NCBI GenBank assembly: GCA_022393335.1
Contig: JAJEKB010021076.1
Location: forward strand, 555,093 to 619,092
From: Macrotrachela quadricornifera
Taxonomy: Eukaryota > Rotifera > Eurotatoria > Philodinida > Philodinidae
Length of the DNA: 64,000 nucleotides
Reading direction: 5' to 3'
Both the position numbers and the translations under genes were made by a program. The notes beneath the pieces are model-generated. The model searched no databases, was not told the DNA's origin, and worked only from the letters and a program-made list of their open reading frames with translations. Shown here one piece after another: positions 1 to 11,700 of this stretch. How positions within the stretch are numbered: the stretch's first letter is position 1; each line of letters begins with the position of its first letter.

Positions 1-2
1 CC

Positions 3-278
3 TATGACCTTCAGCTTAGTCCAGGCAGTGAATATAGAGTTTATTCTCAACAAGGTTATGAAGAAACGGAAAAATATTCAAACGAAACATTCTTTTGTGA
101 GATGTGTGTCATGACTGGTATACTTTCAATTGGTATGTCATTACAATAAACTATTCTACTAACTATTATTTTCTACCATCGTTTAGGTGTCGGGGAAAAT
201 ATCGAAACTCAACTGCTTGATGAAAATGGTGATGAAACTGTATTATGCATACAGACGGCTGAATCTGATTGGACATAA
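3..278 (+). CDS. 3' end of an unrecognised protein gene (two exons)
   Basis: The window opens inside a coding exon (frame 3) that runs to 132, followed by a 54-bp GT-AG intron (133-186) and a last exon 187-278 ending in TAA. The join is in frame (a Gly codon split after its first base). The visible C-terminus has a CxxC motif (CEMC) and an acidic tail that ends ESDWT. I do not recognise the family. Codon flow across the splice and the typical short intron support a real gene whose 5' part lies outside the window. Confidence 0.55.
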
Positions 279-665
279 TATATATGATAGTATCAATACT
301 AACTCGTTGAAACTGAGAATTAGGCCAAAAAGCTTGCATTAAACTAGATAATTAACCTCCTAGAATCTTTAAAAAGAAGTTTTTAGAATTTTATTGACAT
401 TGAAAAACTAAATATATGGTGGAATTTTCAAGCACTCACACTTAACGACCCTTGATATGTTACAGAGCAAATTAAAATCTAGGGCAATTTAAAACTCTCC
501 TAGCAGCAATAGATACATCTTTCTTTTTATTCACAAGTGTTTTATTAATGTGAAAACTATCATTTTATCTATCAAAATTATATAATTTCAATATTTCGTA
601 ACCTAACAAAAAATAACAGCAATGATCTAAATTAAACTGAATTATAGTGGTGTTCTGAAAAGATA

Positions 666-823
666 CTAGGCGTTTGCACATGGATATTTCTTTTTGGGAT
701 GACATTCAGTGCAACATTTAACGTCGTTTGTTTTGGATGAACAAGATTTTGTAGCACATTTATCATTACAGTTACATGTTCCTATAACTGGATTTATTCC
801 TGCTGAAACATATTCTTCACATG
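666..823 (-). CDS. Cys-rich C-terminal exon (CXC-like module), partial
   Basis: On the minus strand an open frame ends in TAG at 666-668. It carries a dense cysteine pattern of the form CxCxxxCxTKxC...CCxxCHxxxxxxC, about 50 residues. This resembles the CxC...TKxCxCxK...C...CH...C tail found at the end of many invertebrate transposon-associated and zinc-binding proteins, so metal binding is likely. An AG acceptor at 825-824 precedes the exon; the frame closes upstream of it, so upstream exons are expected but I could not identify them. A minus-strand AATAAA lies at 546-541, about 120 bp past the stop. It could be the last exon of a small gene or a transposon remnant. Confidence 0.45.
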
Positions 824-945
824 CTTATGTATATGGCATTCTTGGTAGATTTGTTAGGTCAATACTACGGAAGTCTAAAAAAATCACATTTTCTCAAATC
901 TAGGAGATCTTAAATACCATATAAAATTGATAAAGTATCTTTCAT

Positions 946-1576
946 GTAGAGCCCGGCGGCTCCAAAAAAAAGGAACCAAGAACCGAATCGAAAACAGTTT
1001 TTTTCAGATTCCCTTACCCGAATTCGGAATCGGAACCGTGAAAAAAACGCAGACGGAACCGGAACCGGAACCGTTGGAACCGAAGATTTTTCGATTGACA
1101 ATGAAAATCTGTTCGAATGTCAACTGTCCTATAACCTTGAGCCCGAAATACCAGTCTACGGCTGTATCATAGATAGGCTTTGTATGCGTCTTAAGATCAG
1201 GGTTCCCAATTGTTTTGGAAACTGGGAATGTCTAAAACTTTGCCTCAAGGTGTGAAAAATCAACTGACGATCGGTAAAAAAACTTGACTAAATTTTTTTT
1301 GGAATCCTAACCAGGGGTGGTCTGTAGAGGTTTCAGTACTTCCCCTCAAGTATTGAACACATCTCAGGGCGAAAACTAGCATAGGTGACTATTCGCGACA
1401 AGTGATATTAGCTAGTTTTTCAATTAATACCAGCTGCTAGTTCCAAAACCGATTCTAAAAATATTTTTGGAACCAAACCGAGAACCGTTTTTTTTCGTTT
1501 TTACTAACCGAAGTCGGAATCGAACCGGCGGTTCCGATTCCAAATCCGGGTATATTTTGGAACCGCCGGAATCTAC
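946..1576. mobile_element. Inverted-repeat element (MITE-like), about 631 bp
   Basis: The ends match as inverted repeats: GTAGAGCCCGGCGGCTCC at 946 and, on the other strand from 1576, GTAGATTCCGGCGGTTCC. Next to both ends lie GAACCG-rich tracts in opposite orientation (about 980-1085 and 1440-1565), unusually GC-rich for this region. TTTCA lies close outside both ends (one base removed on the left), a possible target duplication. No transposase is encoded. The Glu-Pro and Arg-Phe repeat ORFs read from this region are translations of the GAACCG tracts, not genes. Confidence 0.6.
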
Positions 1577-2766
1577 TTTCAGAGGGCTATCAAAGATCCG
1601 AAAAATGTCCATTTTACCTAAAAACTCGTAATAAAAAAAGGACTTTAGTGACTTACAAAAAAGAAAGGTTTTTTCAGATATTACTCTTCAATAACGCACT
1701 AGAATTTCCTTTATCCTATAAGAATCATCCTTATTCCTAGCAACACTTTTGTGGGACTTTACTTACTACTAATGGGATCTTTCCATAGCTATAAAGATTT
1801 TTCTCTTTGATACAGATGATCATTATGATCGTCAAGCGGACTTTTCTATTTTCTATGGGATTTTTCATTATTTCCAGCAATACTGTCGTGGGAGCCACAT
1901 TTGGAAGGCAATAACAAATCTATAAATATCCTCGTTCTTTCTTTCGTTCTGTTTGTATGAAATAATAAAAACCTTTGTATGGAAGAGAAGTTGTCGTGTA
2001 GTGTGGAAGTCATGTAGGTTTGTCGAAGAGATGCTGATAGAGGCGATGAACATGTCTTATCGTTTTAATGAACACAACGCATGGGAGAACAGAATTTTGT
2101 ATAGAATTTAACTACGATGATTCCTTTCTGCTTGATTGCTATTCAAACTTTTCTTTGATAATACTCACTTTTCTGAATATTCTATTTTGCTGATAGTATG
2201 AGTCATGTGATAATTAATCTTTCATCGTTTACTTATCTTTTGGTATTATAAGGAGATGGTGGTGATAGGTCGTCCAACCCATGTTCTGAGAAAAAATAAA
2301 AAAGATTTTTCGTTTTTTTAAACAAAAAAAGCCTGCTTTTCGAGTAGTGCAGCGTGAAAATCATCAAAATCTTACTAAAAATGATGCGCCAAAAGGAAAT
2401 TCATACTCTTTCTGAAAGGTCTGAAGACGGACTATCTTCCCATTCATGTATTTCAGTTTGAGAATTTCTGACGAAAATTGACTTTTTTGAGGGGGATGGG
2501 GTCTTAATCAAATCAGATCAATCAAAGCATATTTCGACAGAAGATAGAGAAAGTGAACTACAAACTAAAAATGAATAATATATATCAATAATGACCCACT
2601 AACTCATACAAATAAAGGTACAAATTTTCCTACAAAAAACTAGTTTCAGATCTGAATGTTAACTGGTCCAAAGAACATGCAAATATATCAAATACATATT
2701 CTCCAGAAAAAAGCAATAAAAAAAAGACAAGACGAAACAGCGAATATCTTGAAAAGCATAGATATA
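1577..2766. other. Non-coding stretch with one dispersed-repeat segment
   Basis: No supportable gene. Positions 2405-2487 match 49977-50060 (shared words around TCTGAAAGRTCTGAAGA and CATTCATG), so this is part of a dispersed repeat. Positions 2345-2365 carry a degenerate copy of the TGCAGCGTGAAAA motif shared by several elements in the window. A short imperfect repeat (TTCCAGCAAYACT-like) occurs near 1733 and 1875. Confidence 0.5.
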
Positions 2767-3756
2767 ACGGGTGCGCCAGGTGAAATGAGCCTCTCAATAT
2801 TTTGACTATAACTTTTATTCTTTTTGATCTTCAAAGCTTATTGTTTTTCCAAAAGATGTGCCATCAAATTCTCTACAAAACCATAAGTAAGCTTATTTCT
2901 GTAGAAAGTTAAGAAAACAAATTAAACGAAGATTATTCAAAACATAAAATGTACTCAACTTTTCAAGCTAGCAAATATCCCACAATGAATGGTCGATGTT
3001 TATGTATCTTTTTTTTTGTTATTTAGTACGCTTATTTTAAAAGCAAAGTATACCATAAGATGCAGTGTGAAAAGCTCCACATGTACATCAAGAACCTTAT
3101 TTTATATATGAACTCTCTGTTTTCAAAATGAACAAACTTCTGTGGAACCAATTTTCGACGCTGCGAATAAGATCATTTTTTTGGTACATTATGATTTCAT
3201 TTTTTCTTATATCATCTTTTTATCGCTGAATATGGTTTACTAACAGAAAACAAAGTATAGTACAAGATGCAGCGTGGAAAGCTCTACAATCTACAAGCTA
3301 AAGTTTATTCCATTTGCGTAGTTTTTGTTTTAAAAAAATCCAAATTCTGTACGATTGTTTTTCAGAATGACGAAAATTAGTGACACAGAGTTTTGCTTTT
3401 CTTTGAAAACAAAAAATATATAATTAAAATAAACTTTAGTTTGTAGATTGTAGAGCTTTCCACGCTGCATCTTATGGTATACTTTGCTTTTAAAATAAAC
3501 GATCTTGACGATAGAAAAAGAAATATAAGCACTAGCCATTCACGAGACATTTGCTAGCTTAGAAAGTTAGGTACATTTTATGTTTTGAATAATCTTCGTT
3601 TAATTTTTTTTCTTAACTTTCTACAGAAATAAGCTTACTTATGGTTTTGTAGAGAATTTGATGGCGCATCTTTTGGAAAAACAATAAGCTTTGAAGATCA
3701 AAAAGAATAAAAGTTATAGTCAAAATACTGAGGCTCATTTCACCTGACGCACCCGT
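2767..3756. mobile_element. Foldback/MITE element, about 990 bp, with nested inverted repeats
   Basis: Left arm 2767 to about 2990 and right arm about 3545-3756 are inverted copies of each other. The ends read ACGGGTGCGCCAGGTGAAAT on the left and the inverse, with one change, on the right. Inside lie a second pair of inverted segments (3250-3310 and 3431-3490) and a single copy at 3042-3080, all built on the AGATGCAGCGTGRAAAGCTC motif that recurs near 44.8, 45.0, 48.0 and 54.9 kb. There is no coding capacity; ORFs over it are translations of the arms. Confidence 0.75.
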
Positions 3757-3862
3757 TAATATAATGAAAAAAGAAAAGATTAATTGTAAATTTATGATAT
3801 TTGAGAATAACATGAAAAAAATTAAAATAAAATAAAACGCAGGGAAATAAAAAAAAAGCCTT

Positions 3863-3890
3863 CTGATGAGATCCTCAAGCAAGGCCGAAA
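3863..3890 (+). ncRNA. Hammerhead-ribozyme-like core (copy 1)
   Basis: CTGATGA at 3863-3869 is followed 17 bases later by GAAA at 3887-3890, the two conserved core strings of a hammerhead ribozyme, with a possible but mismatched stem II between them. A related arrangement occurs at 7934. Both are followed by a CATCCTCA-rich tract. Hammerheads are known in Penelope-like retroelements, including those of rotifers. I cannot find a convincing stem III or stem I here, so this may be a dead copy or chance. Confidence 0.3.
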
Positions 3891-4200
3891 GGCGTCACGG
3901 TAGCTGGGACTCATCCTCACACATCCTCACTCCACCCTCACCCACACCATCAATTAATTGTAATAAGAAGAAGACGAAGCTAAAGCAAGTTTTTTTTCGT
4001 TCTTATCAAGATGATTGGATAAGAACAAAAACATTTCACAACATGCATAGTTTTATCTAATTCTGTAGGCTTTATCCAGCCATGTGAACAGAAATGGGAA
4101 AAAAAAGCTTTATGATATTTACATGTCATTTTCATAATAACATAGTATATATATAAAGAAAGAAAAGTAAATTATTTTCACATACCGTTTTATTACATTT

Positions 4201-5011
4201 ACGAGAACGGACAATCAAAACCAACTTTCAACTACACTCGAACACTTATCGATTGAAATCATTCTACAAATCTTTGGCTTATTTTCACTACGAGAAGTTG
4301 TGACACTTTTCTCCAACCTTAATACTTATTTTGATTCGATCATTCGACCGACGGGATGTTTCACTCATGTCGCCAAAGACAAGGATAATAGTACTATCGA
4401 TCTCTTGCGTTTACATGCTATGTCAATCAATCGTTTGATTGTAAAACATGCTGAAATAGTTGATTTTACATCATTAAACAATCTTCGTTCACTAACAATC
4501 AGGTATGGTACTGATGCACAATTCGACAGTATCCGTTCAAAACATTTTCCTTTACTGGAAATTCTTCATATCTTTGACAGTGAGTTACAAGAATTTTTAG
4601 AATGATTATGAAAAATGAATGCATTTTTTTATATGAATAGGATTTATCATGAATAGAAGTGGTGATATGGAATCAATACATAATTTGTTTCAAGTAATAT
4701 TTTCCAATGGTTTTCCTCATCTTCGAATATGTACAGTCGTTGGCATAGAACCTTTGGATTCAAGTCTAGCATGGACAGGAGCGCCTGCTCTTCGTTCTCT
4801 TTATATAGATATGAAAACGGCACAAGATTACGAACAACTTTTTTCTGTATGTTCTCATCTGTGTCGATTTACAAGTTACTCATCGCCTTGGAATGGTCCA
4901 CCAATAGGTATTGCTTTTTTTTCCTTTGTAAACTTAACTTTACGCCAGAATCTCAAGCATAAATACGTGGATAACGAAACTAGTTTCTCTTTAGTTCAAA
5001 AATTGATGTAG
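4201..5011 (+). CDS. F-box-type protein, partial or degraded
   Basis: The first exon encodes a typical bdelloid F-box segment (LxxLSIEIILQIFGLFSL...) that in other proteins recruits SCF ubiquitin ligases. It is followed by leucine-rich-like segments (LNNLRSLTIRYG, FPLLEILHIFD). A GT-AG intron spans 4580-4640 (61 bp) and rejoins in frame to an exon with FPHLRICTVVGIEPL and ALRSLYIDM. The exon either reads to 5011 or uses a 41-bp intron (4908-4948) and stops at about 4961. No ATG lies between the in-frame stop at 4168 and the F-box, so the start is missing or on an unseen exon. At about 250 residues it is shorter than I would expect for an F-box/LRR protein, so it may be truncated. Confidence 0.5.
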
Positions 5012-5268
5012 CAGAGTGCCAATTTCTACATAAGAATAAGAAGAAGCTTATTTTGAATAAATCCAACACTAAACTCACGGATTGTTAGCCATTCCTTCCA
5101 AGAGAAAGCAATCACAAAGGGAGAATATATATCATCTACTTTGTATAGAAAAAAAAAAGAACAGAAAATGCCTATCGTATATGACATTGACGTAAGAAAA
5201 ATGAATTACGGTCGAAGACTAATGCTTCACTCTGTTTATATGCAACGATTCTACCACACTTGTTTTAG

Positions 5269-5804
5269 CAAACCCCAGGAAACGTATATTCACCGAAATT
5301 CGTAAACTTCAACAGCTCGAATTTGAAAATAAGTTTATCATCGATGCAATTACAATGTTGTTCTTTGGTAGCAGTAGATCTCCAGTTCGTTTCGATAATA
5401 CGATGATGATCAAGCGCTCTTTCAAAAACTTTTTCATTCAAGGCCGAATTTTTCCAAATACCGATCCGTATTGTCTTCCTTCATTTCTCATTCGAATCAA
5501 AACAGCACCCGAATATCCGTTTAAAGTGCCTGAGGTAATCTTTCTCGATCCTATCTATCATCTACATGTTGCACAAAATGGCGACTACGGCTGTTGTCCT
5601 TGCTGTATTCTTGCTCCTAACATGTGGAAACCAACAACAGAATTGGTCGACATCGTTAATGCTGTCATTCGTGGTATCGATGATATACCAAATTTTAGCC
5701 ATGCTGCCAACTTCTATTGCGCTCAAGAATGTCAACAACGCTATCAAACATATCGAAGAAAAGCATTAGAATCTGTGCTCTCACTTGGACGAACCCGTTA
5801 TTGA
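5269..5804 (+). CDS. Ubiquitin-conjugating enzyme (E2)-like protein
   Basis: The frame opens with an E2-type first helix (KRIFTEIRKLQ), then the beta-sheet and PEYPFKVPEVIFLDPIYH, the W-x-P motif (NMWKPTTELVDIVNAVI) and a C-terminal helix. This is the UBC fold, which carries ubiquitin as a Cys thioester. The canonical HPN before the active site is replaced (HLHVAQNGDYG) and a CCPCC cluster occupies the catalytic-Cys position with two or three extra residues, so activity is uncertain. An AG acceptor at 5267-5268 precedes this exon. A short ATG exon at 5168-5191 with a GTAAG donor is nearby, but joining it is out of frame by one base, so the true first exon is unclear. AATAAA lies at 5898-5903. 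Confidence 0.6.
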
Positions 5805-5897
5805 TGTTTACTGGAAAAGACTCCAAATACACAAAGACAAAGCAATGAACAAACGATAAAATTTATCTTCTTGCTGCATTTAAATATCATATTCATC

Positions 5898-5903
5898 AAT
5901 AAA
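5898..5903 (+). terminator. Poly(A) signal of the E2-like gene
   Basis: AATAAA about 95 bp after the stop codon at 5804, on the same strand. Confidence 0.5.
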
Positions 5904-5904
5904 G

Positions 5905-6650
5905 CTACATTACTGGTATCATAGTACGAAAAACTTCTTTCTCTTTTTTTTTTGAAATCAAAAAGATTAGTACTTGCGTTTTTTAGCTACTAAAGGAATC
6001 TATTAAGGCTCAGCTGAGATAAAAAAAAGCGTTCAGACAAGGATATTAAAGATATTTGGTAAATCATTCTCTACCCATATGTTTTTAATCTCTTTTAATC
6101 TTCAATGTCACTTTGCTTAAAAACCTTCTTATTCACTAATAAAAAGAAATATTACATATCAATAGCAGAAAAAAAAAATTGGTGTTAACATAATTCACAG
6201 TTCCATTGCTTTTACTTGTATCCATGTGACTTCTATCTTTACCGAAATATTTGTATTTATCTGATTTCTATATTTGTGGAATTATTCTACTCATATGAAT
6301 TAAAACATCATCGGAATAAATCAAATCTGTATTGCTTGCAATTTCATCATCCACTTAACATTGAAAAAAAAAAATCAAAACATTGATAACAATTATAAGA
6401 AATACAGAAGATATCCGTCATCAACTTGATTCCATCAAAGTTTACAAAAACTTCTATCGAAATGTCTTTTTTGATAATTCTGCATATGTAACCTTTTGTC
6501 CTGAGTTTTCAATTTGCATACCTCTTCTAATTATTTTCATTCGTTGATTAAATTCTAACTTTGTAGATTTCGACATTTTGAAGAGTTTAGATAATATACG
6601 CGAAGCATTAGAAAATTTTTTCACCCGCCCTTGAGACAAATATTCTGTGC
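5905..6650. other. Non-coding AT-rich stretch
   Basis: No supportable gene. The short minus-strand frame at 6454-6639 sits directly past the end of the mariner remnant and has no recognisable domain. Confidence 0.4.
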
Positions 6651-6983
6651 CTAGTTCCAGTGTATTTTTTCAAAGTACCTTTCTTGTGCACCATTGCACT
6701 TGTCCATTAGAATAAACCAGTCCGTGAAACAGTTTTTGAAATCATCGTTTATGAGACTGTCAATGACTTGGTTCAAAGTATTCAACATTGAGTTGTCGTC
6801 ATTGGACTGAATTCCACGTAGTTGATTTTTCAGTTTCAGGAATAAGAAAGAATCACACGGGGTTAAATGTAGAGAATATGATGGATTTTGATATGATTCG
6901 GCTTGATCTTCGGTTAAAAATTTGTTAGTAATCCAGGCTTGATGTGGCCTTGCATTATCATCATGAAGAATCAGACTACGAAG
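6651..6983 (-). pseudogene. Tc1/mariner transposase, C-terminal fragment
   Basis: The minus strand reads about 110 residues without a stop, ending TAG at 6651-6653. It contains the second catalytic region (ILHDDNARPHQ) and the third (YSLHLTPCDSFLFLKLK, the equivalent of SPDLxPCDFFLF), and ends close to the family's usual YFEK tail. The N-terminal helix-turn-helix and first catalytic Asp are absent: homology stops near 6983, where unrelated sequence begins. It is a 5'-truncated remnant, distinct from the mariner at 18033. Confidence 0.8.
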
Positions 6984-7933
6984 GCTGCAGTAGTGTCAAA
7001 CTTGAAAGTTGATATAAAATATTCAACTATTCAATCATCTTCAGCTGCCCCTGTATGGTGCTGCTACGCCTTCCGCCAGCATTGCGCCCTCACCTGCAGG
7101 TAACTCTTTGAGGTTCTGCGATCTCAATGCCTCCTCTCTCCCTCTTCTAATACTAGAATCGTTGAATACTTGTATACTTGAATTCAAGTTTCAAGTATTA
7201 CATATATGTCCAATCGATTCTTCGACCTAGAAAGCCTTGGGTCAAACTTTATAGAAAAATCATTATTTTCTTTAAAAAAGCATTTTTTTACAAAAAAACA
7301 TCATTCGAAAAAATTCAAAAACTAATAGTATCATTCAATTCCTCCGCTCCAAAAATCTTTGGTCAAACATTAAGCGTCGGTGTGACCTTGAAGTCGTGAT
7401 TCTTTGATCAGTTTTCCTGAGAACATGTTTTTTTTACCTTCGATCCCGATAACAAGCAAGCAGATTATTTTTTTTTCATATGAACCTCTTTTCAATCGAG
7501 GGAATGAAACTGATACAACTAAATATATGATACCAAACAGTATTGTTTCATTTCTTTTTCTTCACTTTTTATTACTATTCAAGTACTATATGAAAAACCT
7601 TTCTTCTATGAAAAAAATAGCACGATTGATTAATCATTTTTTGAACCCTTTTACGGTCCCATCGAACATCGACTCATATACTCATCTAATTCAACAAAAA
7701 ACAAGCAAGTTTTTACCAAGTTAAAGCATGTTTATGATTTATTTAGTCAAATTCAAATGCTGATAATCATAAACAATCAAATATATTCGTAACCATCATT
7801 GTGTTTCCTTCTTTTTTATCTCATTCTCTAAGACTTGTATTCCAATATAAATTAGATAATCATACTCTGTTTTTTTTCTATTCTTTTCTTAGAATAGATT
7901 TCACTTGAACAAGTATAGCAGAGTAAATACCAT
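6984..7933. other. Non-coding stretch
   Basis: A relatively GC-rich patch at about 7035-7140 has no recognisable coding content. An imperfect palindrome of AAGTATACTTGAATTCAAGT type lies at about 7160-7190. The frame at 7404-7724 is AT-rich, hydrophobic and has no recognisable domain, so I do not call it a gene. Confidence 0.4.
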
Positions 7934-7985
7934 CTGACGAGGCCCTTCAACAAGACCGAAATCTAGAGTATGGGATGCTTAGATT
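7934..7985 (+). ncRNA. Hammerhead-ribozyme-like core (copy 2)
   Basis: CTGACGA at 7934-7940 and GAAA at 7958-7961 flank a possible stem II (GGCCCTT...AAGACC, with mismatches and a CAAC loop). A perfect five-pair stem III (ATCTA 7961-7965 with TAGAT 7980-7984) follows, then an unpaired T at the expected cleavage position 7985. This is a better fit than copy 1. Stem I (bases before 7934 against bases after 7985) does not pair, so the copy may be dead. The tract after it (TGTCATCCATTCATCCTC) resembles that after copy 1. Confidence 0.4.
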
Positions 7986-8783
7986 CACTGTCATCCATTC
8001 ATCCTCATCCTTACCCCTCAATCCTAATGATTCTGCAATGACTCGAAGGGATTTCAAATGGTCTCGGGTGATTCTGCTGTTCGGAATCAGCTGTTTCCCT
8101 TTTGTCGTAAATACAAAGCCCAAAACTAACCAAAATCCAAGACCCTCCCCCATCCAAACCGAAAACTCTAAGACTCGAAACCTATCCAAAATTCAAATGT
8201 TTTGGGTTTTAGTATTGGCACATGTCTACACTCTATGCTAGTGGATCAGTAGTTGATACGGAGTATCTAGACATGCATCGCACGCAGACTCAAGTTTGGG
8301 ACTAGGTATCGAATAGTATACGTTCAGGCTCGGTGCATGCATAGAAGCATCTTCATTTCTTTTTTCAGGGTTCGGAACTCATCGAATTTTCGACCACTCG
8401 GCGAGAAGCAACGCGTCGAATCTCAACTGTCGACTGCTCGACTTTACAGAAGAAAAGTAAAAGATATTTATTTTGCACGAGACCTGTTTTTTTTTCTTCT
8501 GTTGGTTGACTGACATCGCCGCATTCTTTTGCCCGTTTCTTTTTTTCGTTCTAACTTTCAACGATGACTAATTTATAATACTTTGTCACATTTTTATGAT
8601 TTTTTTCTTCCGAAAAAACACAATCTTATTTCTTGTCCGCGCAAATTGTCGACTTGGAAAAAACCAAGTTTGCTCTTCTTAAAGTCACAAACGCCATATA
8701 TATGAAACAGTCTGAAGTTTGGAACAAAGAAAAAAAAGAAGTCTACATTATTCTCTCAGATTGGAATAAAGTCGAGGTGCTAA
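7986..8783. other. Non-coding stretch upstream of the ART-TPR locus
   Basis: No supportable gene. It is the presumed 5' region of the ART-TPR pseudogene; an in-frame TAA sits directly before the ATG at 8784. Confidence 0.35.
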
Positions 8784-11700
8784 ATGGAGCAAAATTCGAT
8801 TACCGTGTGGCTTGATGGAATGGACAATCGTGATTCTATCGAAATGAATAAGGTAAATCATCTCGCAATCTGTAAAGTTGATCCATATTTTGTGACATTT
8901 CAGGATAGAGACAAATGTGTTGATTATATTAAACAGAAGCAAGCAACCAAGAAGAAGATAATTCTGTTAATATCAAGTGAAACGCCATCTCAATGTTTCG
9001 ATACATTTTCACATCTGAAACAAATGTTTTCCCATATTGATTCAGTTTATACTTTCTGTTCACACAAAGTGGACGTTGTTGAAGATGTTGAATCACTATC
9101 TGGAATTTACACAAATCTCGACTTGTTATGCAGTCATTTACGTCAAATGCCAACTGTACAACGCCTTCGCCGAAAAGGATTTGGACGCGATGATTTTGCT
9201 TTCTCTTCATTGAGTTCCACAGCTCTTCTCTCTACTCCTTCAATTTCAAACAGTTTACTTCTATCATCACAATCAAACGACTCGACTACTAACCGACAGA
9301 AATCTGAATTTATGTATGCACAATTTTTACGAGATATTTTGGTAGATATGGAATCAACGGAAGAGAAAATGATAGAATTCTGTCGGAATGCGTGTCGCAA
9401 CAATGAAAAAGAATTAAATGTCTTTGATGAATTTGAAGCCTATTATGATCCAAGGAATGCTATCTTTTGGTACACATGTGATACGTTTCTCTATCGGCTC
9501 TCAAACAAAGCACTGAGAGAGCAGGACGTTGATACACTCAATTCATTACGTTATTTTATCAAAGATCTTCATCTACAGCTGATACAAAGACATAGTTTCC
9601 AACAAAAGACAGCGACTAATACTGAAGCGGAGCAAACGATAGAAACGGTTTATCGAGGACAGTTGATGAATAATGAAGAATTCAACAAGAAAATACGATA
9701 GAACAAAGGAGGATTCTTGTCTGTCAGTAGTTTTTTCATCAACAACTTCAAATAAAAAGTTAACACAAATATATGCTGGTGATCGAAGCAACAACAGAGC
9801 ATCCGCAGAACAAAATATTTTGTTTCAAATCGACATCGATAAAGCTCTCAATAAGTTTCCATATGCAAATATTTCAGACGAAAGTACGTTTGAAAAAGAT
9901 GAAGATGAAATTTTATTCACCATGGGAGCTGTATTTCGAATAGAGTCAATTGATTGGAATGATGATGGTGTCTGGAATGTTAAACTGAAGCTTATTGGCG
10001 AAGAAGATGAAGACCTCAAAAAACTAACTGAGTTTATGAGAGAAGTTGTACTCTCGACGGATTCTCTTGGATGTTTGGCGAGATTGATAATAGAATTGGG
10101 AAAATATGATTAAGCTGAAAAATACCACGATTCGTTACTTGAAAATCTCACGCATATTGAAGATATAAAATCACTTAGTGTTATCTACAATAATCTTGGA
10201 CACATTCATAATGCTATGGGACAATAAGCACAAGCGATTAAATAATTTGAAAACGCACTTGATATCAAACTGAAACATTTACCTGCAAACGATTCATTTC
10301 TTGCATCTACCTACAATAATCTAGCATTAATATATTATCAACAGGATGAACATGAAAAAGCTCTATCATATTCCCATGAAGCAATGAATATAGATCTAAA
10401 TGCAGTCAATCCAAATCCAAATAAAATTGCAACTCGTTACGGTAATATTGAACTTGTTTTTCTCTCACAAAAGCGTTATTCAGAGGCATTGGAAATATTT
10501 GAACAATGTTTAAAGATACAATTTGAAGTTCTTCCCTCGAATCACTCAAACATAGCAACTACTTGCAATAACATTGCGTTAGGATACCATGCACTAAGTG
10601 ACTATGGAAAAGCCATAGATTTTTATAATCGTGCACTTGAAATTCAAAGGAAATCACTTCCTGTTGATCATCCAGACATAGCAAGAACCTACAACAATTT
10701 AGCTCTGACCTATGAAAAATATGGCAAACTCAATGAAACAATAAAAATGTATAACAAATCCTTAGAAATCATTTTGAAACATTTTCCTCTCAATCATCCA
10801 TCGATCATACTAATATACAATAATATTTCAACCATTTATGATTCACTTCATGATTATGATAAAGCAATCAAATATTTAAAGCCGATGATTGAAATTGATC
10901 TAGATTCACTATCACCGAATCATGTACAATTAGCCAATATCTATCATAATTTAGCTAATGCATACTTTTATACAGATAAACTAGAAGAAGCATTAGAAAT
11001 ATATGAAAAATCCTTGAAAATACGGTTAAAATTTCTTCCGACTAATCATCCTGATTTAGCAGCATCTTACAATAACATCGCCGGAGTATACGATTCGCTA
11101 GGTAAATATGATTGAGCTATTGCATATTTGGACCAAACACTTCAAGTTCAAATCAATTCGGATCAGTCAAATTATCCTGTATTAGCATCGACGTATAATA
11201 ATTAGTCGGGAGCATTATACAGTCAAGGTGACTTTGATGGAGCATTAAAATTGTATAGAAAGTCACTTGAAATTCGCTTGCAAGTTTTACCAACGAATCA
11301 TCCTGACATAATAACATCTTACAATAATATAGCACACGTTTGTGATTCATTAGGGTTATACGAAGACTCAATTCTCTATTCAAACAAAGCACTTGACATG
11401 CAGATAAATACACTTCCAGTTGATCATATCGATTTTGCAAGAACGTATAACAAATTGGGCTTATCATATTACAACTTTGATAAACTTGAAGAAGCATTAA
11501 TAATGCATAAAAAATCCTACAAAATACAAAAGCTCTGGCAAATAATCATCCTGATATAGCAGCATCCTACTATAATATAGCGTTAGTTTACATGAAACAG
11601 GGTGATTACGACAAAGCGATTGATTATTTAAATCAAACACTTGAAATTAAACTACTCTTACCAGCCAATCACCTAGATTCAGCTAAGACCTATGAAACTT

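Noticed and set aside
927..1172. Glu-Pro and Arg-Phe repeat proteins (also 910-1101 and 1424-1612 on the minus strand)
   Set aside because: They are translations of GAACCG tracts inside a palindromic element; the same DNA is open on both strands.
7404..7724. 106-codon hydrophobic ORF as a membrane protein
   Set aside because: No domain, no splice or poly(A) support, and the composition follows local AT content.
10111..11204. Reassigned stop codons in the ART-TPR gene
   Set aside because: TAA, TAG and TGA all interrupt it, frameshifts are present too, and the intact genes (XDH, AKR, LamG) use normal stops with no internal ones.
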